Below are positions 1 to 5,547 of a DNA stretch of 5,633 nt, piece after piece. The stretch covers positions 1-5,633 of the forward strand of contig JALVBA010000332.1 in assembly GCA_027010905.1 (NCBI GenBank), read 5' to 3'. A program made the translations under genes and the position numbers. The first letter of the stretch is position 1. Each line of letters starts with the position of its first letter. Origin of the DNA: Marinilabiliaceae bacterium. Lineage in GTDB: Bacteria > Bacteroidota > Bacteroidia > Bacteroidales > Marinilabiliaceae. The notes below the pieces were generated by a model, which saw nothing but the letters and a program-made list of their open reading frames with translations, was not told the DNA's origin and made no database searches.

Positions 1-90
1 ACTGTAATATACTTTTTGCATAATTATTTAAATATGAAAAACAGATGCTATTTTAAAATGCCGACAACAATAATAAAACCGGTCATAAAC

Positions 91-879
91 TTACTTCATA
101 ATTTTCTTTATTACTCCGACAAACTCATCAAAGATACCGCTTGCCGAAGTAACTATCTCTCCACTAAAGAGGAAATCACTCCCACCGGAGAAGTCACAAA
201 CCTTCCCCCCGGCCTCTCTGATAATTATAATCCCGGCAGCCACATCCCACGGTTGCAAACCATACTCGTAAAATGCATCATACCTTCCACAAGCAACATA
301 TACTAAATCTGTAGCGGCTGACCCTAGTCGTCTGACTCCATGAGAATTCTTCATGAAATAATCCATCGTCTCCATAAACTGTTCCATTTTCGTAAAATTA
401 TTGTATGGAAACCCTGTAGCAATCAAGCTGTCAGAAACAAATTTACTATCAGAAACAGAAATTTTTTCATCGTCTAGCCATGCTCCTCCACCCTTCCAGG
501 CATAAAAGCACTCATTAAGCCCGGCTTCAAAAACAACTCCAAGAATCATCTCTTTCTTGTACTCCAACCCTATACTTATGGCATAAGGCATTACTCCGTG
601 AATAAAATTTGTTGTGCCATCTATAGGGTCAACAATCCAGTTGTACTCCTCTCCCTTTTCGCTAACAGAATTCTCCTCAACGATAAAACCTGCACCGGGA
701 ATCAAATCATTCAGTGCCTTTACAATTCTCTCTTCTGACAACTTATCAACCCGGGTAACAAAATCATTACGTCCCTTTACTTCGACAGACAAATCTCCAC
801 TTGCACGCATCTCTTTAATAAAATCACCTGTTTCGCGGGCAATCTGAACAACCTGGTTACAAATATTTTTCAGTTCCAT
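91..879 (-). CDS. suhB: Inositol monophosphatase family protein (SuhB/IMPase-like), 262 aa
   Basis: Probable Mg2+-dependent phosphatase of the inositol monophosphatase family, expected to hydrolyse inositol 1-phosphate or related sugar or nucleotide phosphates in the cytoplasm. Seen in the sequence: a VEEN acidic pair (E68, E69) in the place of the usual GEE motif, then the signature WIVDPIDGTTNF at residues 81-92 with metal ligands D84 and D87. After that come RRLGSAA at 184-189 and the second signature WDVAAG at 211-216 with D212. The length of 262 aa is normal for the family and nothing is truncated. There is no signal peptide or membrane segment. The ATG lies 5 nt after the mtaB stop codon, so the two genes are probably cotranscribed and perhaps translationally coupled. 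No Shine-Dalgarno sequence is evident. Family assignment is firm. The exact substrate (inositol phosphate, histidinol phosphate, PAP or fructose bisphosphate) cannot be fixed from the sequence, so the symbol is provisional. Confidence 0.93.
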   Translation of the reverse strand: MELKNICNQVVQIARETGDFIKEMRASGDLSVEVKGRNDFVTRVDKLSEERIVKALNDLIPGAGFIVEENSVSEKGEEYNWIVDPIDGTTNFIHGVMPYAISIGLEYKKEMILGVVFEAGLNECFYAWKGGGAWLDDEKISVSDSKFVSDSLIATGFPYNNFTKMEQFMETMDYFMKNSHGVRRLGSAATDLVYVACGRYDAFYEYGLQPWDVAAGIIIIREAGGKVCDFSGGSDFLFSGEIVTSASGIFDEFVGVIKKIMK

Positions 880-884
880 AATTT

Positions 885-2201
885 CTATTTTAACACACCT
901 GATATCGACTCTCCATCGAAAGAGAGTATCTGCAATTTTACCTTTCTAATTCTATTTATTAAGCTTTCATCGCTGGCAACACCTACACGAATATAGTTTT
1001 CCGTAAAGCCATAAATCTCACCGTCATGAATATTTTTTTCAAATAGCACTTTAGCTTCAGCACCTAAGTTAGATTTATAAAAGCTATTCCTCCGTTTCTC
1101 CGACAGTTCATGCAGCTCTTTACTCCTTCGTCTTCTCTCCTCAATAGGAACAACCTCCGCAATATTCAGAGCCTGCGTGCCCGGCCTCTCAGAATATGTA
1201 AATACATGAAGTTGCGAATAGTCTATCTTTTCAAGAAAACTAACTGTCTCACGGTAATGCTTGTCTGTTTCGCCCCTCACACCAGTAATCACATCAACAC
1301 CTATAAATGCATGGGGTATTCTCTGCCTTATGTAACTGATACGATTAGCAAAATGGGCACTGTCGTACTTTCGCTTCATAAGTTTCAGAACTTCATCAGA
1401 GCCCGACTGCAACGGCACATGAAAATGGGGCATAAACTTACCCGACTGAGCAACAAAATCAATCACCTCATTGGTAATCAGGTTTGGTTCGATAGAGGAT
1501 ATCCGGTATCTCTCAACACCATTCAGCTTATCCAGCTCTTTTATCAACTCTAAGAAAGACTCCCCGTTCCCTTTGCCGAAATCACCAATATTAACCCCGG
1601 TAAGTATAATCTCTTTTGCACCTGATTTAATTGCCTCTTCAGCTTGATTTATGGTTTTTTCTATTGTATCACTACGACTAAGCCCTCGGGCAAAGGGAAT
1701 AGTGCAGTAGCTGCAAAGATAGTCACATCCGTCCTGTATCTTCAAAAAACAGCGAGTACGGTCACCGGAGGAGTATGTGGGTTTGAACTCTTTTGTTTTC
1801 ATTATCTCCCCACTTATCACATCAGGATTTTGATTTTTATTCAAATCACCAAGATATCTCATCACATCCATCTTCTCATTTGATCCTAAGATAAGGTCAA
1901 CACCTTCAATTTTAGAAATATCTCTCGGTTTAAGCTGAACAAAACAACCGGTAACAATTATAAATGCAGCTGGATTTTTCTTAACAGCACGCCTGATAGC
2001 CTGTTTACATTTTTTATCTGCAATTTCAGTAACCGAGCATGTATTTATAACATACACATCGGCCTCCTCATTGAAGTTAACCCTCTGAAAACCTGCATCT
2101 AGCATAGCCCTAGCAATTCCTGATGTCTCGCTGAAATTCAGTTTGCACCCTAAAGTGAAAAAAGCTACTCTCTTATCTTCAAAAACTGTGCCGTCTATCA
2201 T
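885..2201 (-). CDS. mtaB: tRNA (N6-L-threonylcarbamoyladenosine(37)-C2)-methylthiotransferase MtaB
   Basis: Radical-SAM enzyme that converts t6A37 to ms2t6A37 in tRNAs reading ANN codons, using two 4Fe-4S clusters and S-adenosylmethionine. The N-terminal methylthiotransferase domain (about 10-120) shows its three cluster cysteines: C19 in TLGCKLN, C55 in INTCSVTE and C86 in VTGCF. The radical SAM core (about 145-370) has the CxxxCxxC triad C159, C163 and C166 in GCDYLCSYC. It is followed by HVPLQSGSD near 261 and GVDVITGVRGETD at 301-313. A TRAM-type RNA-binding tail occupies roughly 375-438. The TLGCKLN form and the length of 438 aa favour MtaB over MiaB or RimO. The start MIDGTVFEDK fits the short lead before the first cysteine motif seen in Bacteroidota homologues. 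The stop is TAG, with the phosphatase gene starting 5 nt later. A candidate promoter lies about 50 bp upstream. Nothing is broken or missing. Confidence 0.95.
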   Translation of the reverse strand: MIDGTVFEDKRVAFFTLGCKLNFSETSGIARAMLDAGFQRVNFNEEADVYVINTCSVTEIADKKCKQAIRRAVKKNPAAFIIVTGCFVQLKPRDISKIEGVDLILGSNEKMDVMRYLGDLNKNQNPDVISGEIMKTKEFKPTYSSGDRTRCFLKIQDGCDYLCSYCTIPFARGLSRSDTIEKTINQAEEAIKSGAKEIILTGVNIGDFGKGNGESFLELIKELDKLNGVERYRISSIEPNLITNEVIDFVAQSGKFMPHFHVPLQSGSDEVLKLMKRKYDSAHFANRISYIRQRIPHAFIGVDVITGVRGETDKHYRETVSFLEKIDYSQLHVFTYSERPGTQALNIAEVVPIEERRRRSKELHELSEKRRNSFYKSNLGAEAKVLFEKNIHDGEIYGFTENYIRVGVASDESLINRIRKVKLQILSFDGESISGVLK

Positions 2202-2251
2202 TCAAATCCGAAATTATTCAACCTCCATTCCTCCAAACCGTGTACTGCCCG

Positions 2252-2259
2252 CAAAAGTA
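2252..2259 (-). promoter_or_regulatory. Candidate Bacteroidota -7 element for mtaB
   Basis: Read on the minus strand this is TACTTTTG, an exact match to the Bacteroidota -7 consensus TAnnTTTG, followed by C as is common. It would start transcription about 45 nt before the mtaB ATG. The partner -33 element (TTTG or TTG about 20 nt upstream) is not clear; only AT-rich sequence is found there. This is a half-supported promoter call. Confidence 0.4.
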
Positions 2260-2311
2260 TAAAAAATAGCGAAATTAACTATGAAGAATATATACCCAAC
2301 GGCGAAAACAC

Positions 2312-2341
2312 TAGTATCAGGTCAAACATATCATGACACTA
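2312..2341. repeat. Imperfect inverted repeat downstream of the PIN-PhoH gene
   Basis: Arms of 10 nt (TAGTATCAGG at 2312-2321 and CATGACACTA at 2332-2341) pair at 8 of 10 positions around a 10-nt AT-rich loop. It starts about 22 nt after the PIN-PhoH stop codon on that gene's strand. It could act as a transcription terminator or as an mRNA-end stabiliser, but there is no T-run after it in the direction of transcription, so an intrinsic terminator is not well supported. Confidence 0.3.
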
Positions 2342-2363
2342 TATTATCCCCTTTGCGACTTAA

Positions 2364-3683
2364 TTACAATATATGCGAAGCCAGTTCAGCAAGATAACTA
2401 CGTTCTCCTTTAACTAGATTAACATGAGCAAACAGCTCTTCGCCCTTCATTTTGTCTGTTAGGTATGCCAGTCCGTTTGACTGCATATCGAGATATGGTG
2501 AGTCGATCTGTTCAATATCTCCGGTAAAAACCATCTTTGTTCCCTCACCTGCTCGGGTAATAATTGTCTTTACCTCGTGTGGTGTAAGGTTTTGAGCCTC
2601 ATCAATAATAAAAAATGAGTCAGAGAGGCTTCGTCCGCGTATGTAAGCCAGAGGTGTAATCACAAGCTGTTCATTCCTAAGAAGCTCATCAATCAGAAAA
2701 TTTTCCCTACCCTGCTTTTTAAATCTGCTTTTGATAACTCCAAGATTGTCGAACAGAGGTTGCATATAGGGGCCTATCTTCTCTTTTACATCACCCGGCA
2801 GGAAACCCAAATCACGATTTGCCAGAGGGACAATGGGTCGTGCCAACAATATTTGCCTGTACTGCTCATGTTGGTGAAGTGCGGCTGCAAGAGCAAGCAG
2901 AGTTTTGCCTGTACCGGCCTTACCTGTCAACGATACCAATTTAATGTCGGGGTTCATCAGGGCATGTAGTGAAAATGTCTGTTCTGCATTTCTTGGTTCA
3001 ATACCAAAAGCACTATGTTTCTCAACCCTGCGTATTACATTGTTAAACGGATCGAAGTAGGCCAAAATACTCTGGTTTCCGTTTCGAAGAACAAAATATT
3101 GGTTTGCTGTGATATCACCATCAATAGCAAACTCATCTTTCGAAATAGCTTTCTTTTCATACAGTAGTGAGATAAGTGTAGCATCGAAATCTTCATAAAT
3201 ATCAACTCCTTTATAGAGAATGTCAAGATCCTTTACCTTATCCGACTCATAATCCTGAGAAAGTAATCCTAACGACTTAGCTTTCATTCTAAGGTTAAGA
3301 TCCTTTGTCATCAGCATAACCGTGCGTTTCGGAAACTTATCTCTCACATACAACGAAATAGCAAGTATGCGGTGATCAGCATTTCTTTCAGAAAATGATT
3401 CTCGCATAACCTCAGGGTAAGGCTTTCCGGTTGCAACAAACAGCTTACCCTTTTTAGCACCAAGCGAAACTCCATCGCTAAAAAGCTTCACACCTGCCAG
3501 CCGATCCAACTCTCTTACAAATTCGCGTGCCTGATAATTAATCAGCTCATTACCCTTTTTAAACTTGTCCAACTCCTCCAAAACAACAATAGGAATAATT
3601 ATATCATTATCGTCCATATTGTAGATACATTTGTGATCGTGCAGTAACACATTAGTATCGAGAATAAAAATCTTCTTTGCCAT
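2364..3683 (-). CDS. PIN domain-PhoH ATPase fusion (PhoH2/YlaK-type), 439 aa
   Basis: Cytoplasmic protein joining an N-terminal PIN (VapC-like ribonuclease) domain to a C-terminal PhoH ATPase; family members of this design have been described as RNA helicase/RNases. The PIN part (about 1-145) shows FILDTNVLLHD with D9, the acidic LEELD at 35-39, NADHRILA at 101-108 and TKDLNLRMKA at 127-136 with D129. The PhoH part (about 228-439) shows Walker A GKAGTGKT at 254-261, Walker B FFIIDEAQN at 357-365 and the FTGDIEQID motif at 386-394. The start was set at the ATG at 3683 because MAKKIFILDTNVLL begins directly with the first PIN strand. The frame stays open for 42 more codons to 3809, but that stretch is unlike any PIN domain and has the composition of AT-rich intergenic DNA. 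There is no adjacent small antitoxin-like gene on this strand, unlike the PhoAT pairs of mycobacteria. The gene diverges from folC. The biological target is unknown. Confidence 0.93.
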   Translation of the reverse strand: MAKKIFILDTNVLLHDHKCIYNMDDNDIIIPIVVLEELDKFKKGNELINYQAREFVRELDRLAGVKLFSDGVSLGAKKGKLFVATGKPYPEVMRESFSERNADHRILAISLYVRDKFPKRTVMLMTKDLNLRMKAKSLGLLSQDYESDKVKDLDILYKGVDIYEDFDATLISLLYEKKAISKDEFAIDGDITANQYFVLRNGNQSILAYFDPFNNVIRRVEKHSAFGIEPRNAEQTFSLHALMNPDIKLVSLTGKAGTGKTLLALAAALHQHEQYRQILLARPIVPLANRDLGFLPGDVKEKIGPYMQPLFDNLGVIKSRFKKQGRENFLIDELLRNEQLVITPLAYIRGRSLSDSFFIIDEAQNLTPHEVKTIITRAGEGTKMVFTGDIEQIDSPYLDMQSNGLAYLTDKMKGEELFAHVNLVKGERSYLAELASHIL

Positions 3684-3914
3684 AACAGTAGTTTTTTTTT
3701 GATTACCTAAATTTAGTAAAATATTTGTGAGCAAACCTGGTATTTTGGTAAATAATATTTTTAGGTGGTACAAATAAGTTATCAAAATTTCATTCTTGAC
3801 TCTACACATAAACCATTAAAATTACATCCCTTTTGAATTGCAGAACTACTTTGTCAAAATATATTTCTTTAACTTTAGCAACATTTTCATAAATACTAAA
3901 ACCCATATTTACAA
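3684..3914. other. Divergent intergenic region between the PIN-PhoH gene and folC
   Basis: 231 bp of AT-rich sequence separating two genes transcribed away from each other, so it should hold both promoters. A weak folC promoter candidate is listed separately. On the minus strand I found only partial matches to TAnnTTTG (for example CAGGTTTG near 3731-3738) without a properly spaced -33 element, so no PIN-PhoH promoter is called. A run of ten T residues on the plus strand (A on the minus) sits about 9 nt ahead of the PIN-PhoH start codon, consistent with the A-rich leaders that replace Shine-Dalgarno sequences in this phylum. Confidence 0.5.
3850..3877 (+). promoter_or_regulatory. Weak candidate promoter for folC
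   Basis: TTTG at 3850-3853 and TAACTTTA at 3870-3877, separated by 16 nt, resemble the Bacteroidota -33/-7 pair. The -7 element departs from TAnnTTTG at the last base, and the spacing is a few nt shorter than ideal. Transcription would begin roughly 30 nt before the folC ATG, a plausible leader length. Confidence 0.3.
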
Positions 3915-5204
3915 ATGACATACGAAGAGGCCACTAAGTTTTTGTTTGAGCAGTTGCCCATGTACCAACGGCAGGGAAAGGCTGCGTACAAAGCCGACCT
4001 GCAAACAACACTTCTGCTTGATAAATATTTTGAACATCCGCACAAAAACTACAAAACGATACACGTAGCAGGAACGAACGGCAAAGGTAGCGTATCGCAC
4101 ATGCTGGCTTCAATACTTCAACAGGCGGGATACAAAGTGGGGCTCTACACCTCGCCTCATCTTAAAGATTTCAGAGAGAGAATAAAAATAGACGGCAAGC
4201 AGATACCACAAAATAATGTTGTTCGGTTTGTTGAAGAGCACAGCAACATCATTGATAAGCTTGAGCCTTCATTTTTTGAGATGATTGCTGTAATGGCCTT
4301 TGACTATTTCAAACAAGAGAGGGTAGATGTTGCAGTTGTTGAGGTAGGAATGGGCGGACGGCTCGATTCCACCAATATCATTTCACCCGATTTATCGGTA
4401 ATTACAAATATTGCCCTCGACCACACCTATTTCCTGGGAGACACAAAAGCACAAATAGCGAAAGAAAAAGCAGGTATTATTAAAGCTGATACTCCCGTTG
4501 TTATTGGCGAAAGAGGTACAGAAACAGATGTAGTATTCAACAGAATTGCCAGAGAGCGCAATGCGCAGTTGATTGATGCCACGTCGCTATATCAGATTCC
4601 ATTCTCAACCTTTTCGGCAGATGAGAAACAGATTATGCAAGTATATTCAAATGGTGAAGTGAGATACAGTGATTTAAAAGTCTCTTTGCTGGGTTGGTAT
4701 CAGAAAAAGAATATAATAACAGTGCTGGCAGCCTGTAAAACATTAGTAGGGCTGAATTATAAAATAGAGAATAGAGACATCTACAATGGAATGGAAAAGG
4801 TTCAATCCTCCACCGGTCTTCTTGGTAGATGGCAAATAGTTGACCGTAATCCACGTGTGATATGCGACATCGGACATAATGAAGCCGGAATAAAAGCAGT
4901 TGTTGAGCAGATAGAGAATACTCCTTACAAAAAACTCCACATTGTGTGGGGAATGGTAAATGATAAAGATACAGATGCCATTTTAGCTCTGTTGCCAACA
5001 AAGGCTACCTACTACTTCACCAGAGCAGCTATACCCCGAAGCCTCGATGAGAAGTTATTAATGGAAAAAGCAAAACAGTTTAATCTTAAAGGTTACTGTT
5101 TCCCAAATGTGAAAGAATCACTTGAAAAAGCACGAAAATTATCTACCCCTAACGACTTGATTTTCATAGGTGGTAGCACTTTTATTGTTGCAGATATTTT
5201 GTAA
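3915..5204 (+). CDS. folC: Bifunctional folylpolyglutamate synthase/dihydrofolate synthase FolC
   Basis: Mur-ligase-family ATP-dependent enzyme that adds L-glutamate to dihydropteroate and then extends folates with further glutamates, in the cytosolic folate pathway. Motifs in order: P-loop HVAGTNGKGSV at 50-60, SPHL at 80-83 with FRERI nearby, VVEVGMGGRLDSTN at 141-154, and ITNIALDHTYFLGDT at 163-177 containing the metal-site histidine H170. These are followed by KEKAGIIK at 183-190, GRWQ at 304-307, the C-terminal-domain motif CDIGHNEAG at 317-325 (DAHNP-type in other phyla) and WGMVNDKD at 345-352. The protein ends in IFIGGSTFIVADIL, typical of the family's last strand. The length of 429 aa is normal. 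The ATG at 3915 gives the usual 50-residue lead to the P-loop, and there is no Shine-Dalgarno sequence before it. It stands alone on the plus strand, divergent from the PIN-PhoH gene. A hairpin begins 7 nt after its TAA stop. Confidence 0.95.
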   Translation: MTYEEATKFLFEQLPMYQRQGKAAYKADLQTTLLLDKYFEHPHKNYKTIHVAGTNGKGSVSHMLASILQQAGYKVGLYTSPHLKDFRERIKIDGKQIPQNNVVRFVEEHSNIIDKLEPSFFEMIAVMAFDYFKQERVDVAVVEVGMGGRLDSTNIISPDLSVITNIALDHTYFLGDTKAQIAKEKAGIIKADTPVVIGERGTETDVVFNRIARERNAQLIDATSLYQIPFSTFSADEKQIMQVYSNGEVRYSDLKVSLLGWYQKKNIITVLAACKTLVGLNYKIENRDIYNGMEKVQSSTGLLGRWQIVDRNPRVICDIGHNEAGIKAVVEQIENTPYKKLHIVWGMVNDKDTDAILALLPTKATYYFTRAAIPRSLDEKLLMEKAKQFNLKGYCFPNVKESLEKARKLSTPNDLIFIGGSTFIVADIL

Positions 5205-5210
5205 AACAGA

Positions 5211-5230
5211 TATTTTGTTTGGACAAAATA
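5211..5230. repeat. Perfect 8-bp hairpin just after folC
   Basis: TATTTTGT at 5211-5218 pairs perfectly with ACAAAATA at 5223-5230 around a TTGG tetraloop, starting 7 nt after the folC stop. On the plus strand it is followed by A residues, not T, so it is not a classical intrinsic terminator of folC. It could protect the folC mRNA 3' end. Its loop side overlaps the -33 box of the promoter serving the tRNA-like array. Confidence 0.45.
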
Positions 5231-5249
5231 AAAAAGAGTTCTATATTTG
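5218..5249 (+). promoter_or_regulatory. Bacteroidota-type promoter upstream of the tRNA-like array
   Basis: TTTG at 5218-5221 and TATATTTG at 5242-5249 are separated by 20 nt. This matches the Bacteroidota housekeeping promoter (-33 TTTG, -7 TAnnTTTG) in both boxes and in spacing, the best such match noticed in the window. Transcription would start near 5255 and run through a leader of about 80 nt into the three tRNA-like copies. No protein-coding gene lies downstream inside the window, so the array is the apparent target. Confidence 0.6.
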
Positions 5250-5254
5250 CAATC

Positions 5255-5269
5255 GCTTTTGGAAAAAGC
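5255..5269 (+). other. Hairpin at the predicted 5' end of the array transcript
   Basis: GCTTTT at 5255-5260 and AAAAGC at 5264-5269 form a perfect 6-bp stem with a GGA loop. It falls exactly where the transcript from the promoter at 5218-5249 should begin, so it may be a 5'-end structure of that RNA. Short AT-rich stems also occur by chance. Confidence 0.3.
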
Positions 5270-5282
5270 ACGATGTAAATTG

Positions 5283-5303
5283 TCTTATAACGATAAGATT
5301 TTT
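5283..5303 (+). terminator. Weak terminator-like hairpin in the leader of the array
   Basis: TCTTAT at 5283-5288 pairs with ATAAGA at 5293-5298 around an AACG tetraloop, followed at once by TTTTT at 5299-5303. The shape is that of an intrinsic terminator, but the stem has only one G-C pair and would be weak. It could end folC read-through or attenuate transcription into the array, or it could be chance in AT-rich DNA. Confidence 0.25.
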
Positions 5304-5333
5304 ACCTGAAATTTTTATTATACATCACATTCA

Positions 5334-5408
5334 GGGCGATTAGCTCAGTTGGTTCAGAGCATCCCGATTTATATCGGGAGGGTCGGAGGTTCAACTCCCT
5401 CATCGCAT
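5334..5408 (+). tRNA. tRNA-like sequence, copy 1 (no assignable anticodon; possibly pseudogene)
   Basis: Cloverleaf layout: acceptor GGGCGAT/ATCGCAT, T8-A9, D-stem GCTC/GAGC, D-loop AGTTGGTTCA with A14, G15, G18G19 and A21, A26, anticodon arm 5362-5379, variable loop GGGTC, T-arm 5385-5401 with loop TTCAACT. The tertiary pairs expected of a tRNA (T8-A14, G15-C48, G18G19 with T55C56, T54-A58) are all available. The faults are an anticodon arm TCCCG-ATTTATAT-CGGGA with an 8-nt loop, an A51-C63 mismatch in the T-stem, and a G-A mismatch plus terminal G-U in the acceptor stem. No CCA is encoded. The body resembles Bacteroidota tRNA-Val, from memory only. It could be a pseudogene or a tRNA-like RNA that does not decode. 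Confidence 0.5.
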
Positions 5409-5440
5409 AACTTCTAAAGTACTGATGTAATAAAATTCCG

Positions 5441-5515
5441 GAGCGATTAGCTCAGTTGGTTCAGAGCATCCCGATTTATATCGGGAGGGTCGGAGGTTCA
5501 ACTCCCTCATCGCAT
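5441..5515 (+). tRNA. tRNA-like sequence, copy 2 (no assignable anticodon; possibly pseudogene)
   Basis: Same 71-nt core as copy 1, so the D-arm, T-arm, palindromic anticodon arm (5469-5486) and T-stem mismatch are identical. The acceptor stem is GAGCGAT/ATCGCAT: five Watson-Crick pairs, an A-A mismatch at the second pair and a terminal G-U. It is the least well paired acceptor of the three. It has no promoter of its own in the spacer and would depend on read-through from upstream. Confidence 0.45.
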
Positions 5516-5547
5516 AACTTTTAAAGTACTGATGTAATAAAATTCCG

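Larger units (their letters stand above)
2202..2363. other. Intergenic gap between the PIN-PhoH gene and mtaB
   Basis: 162 bp between the end of the PIN-PhoH gene and the start of mtaB, both on the minus strand. It holds an imperfect inverted repeat and a candidate mtaB promoter, listed separately. I see no coding sequence or RNA gene. Its length and the promoter suggest that mtaB starts its own transcript rather than being read only from the PIN-PhoH gene. Confidence 0.5.

Noticed and set aside
1..90. A terminator for the phosphatase gene in the left-end tail.
   Set aside because: On the minus strand there are only weak AT-rich inverted matches and no GC-rich stem followed by a T-run, so none is called.
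1110..1553. A plus-strand open frame of 147 codons.
   Set aside because: It lies wholly inside mtaB on the opposite strand, shows no recognisable motif and is a shadow of the well-supported gene. The same applies to the open frames at 16-306, 614-847, 1644-1883 and 2760-2969.
3684..3809. A longer N-terminus for the PIN-PhoH protein, starting at 3809.
   Set aside because: The 42 extra residues precede the first PIN strand and resemble translated AT-rich intergenic DNA. The ATG at 3683 gives the expected MAKKIFILDTNVLL start.
4633..5001. A minus-strand open frame of 122 codons within folC.
   Set aside because: It is antisense to intact folC, rich in Leu, Tyr and Phe as expected from an AT-rich antisense frame, and has no family motif.
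5205..5333. A riboswitch or T-box leader before the tRNA-like array.
   Set aside because: The leader has only two short AT-rich hairpins and no T-box or known riboswitch core motifs, and no coding sequence follows in the window.
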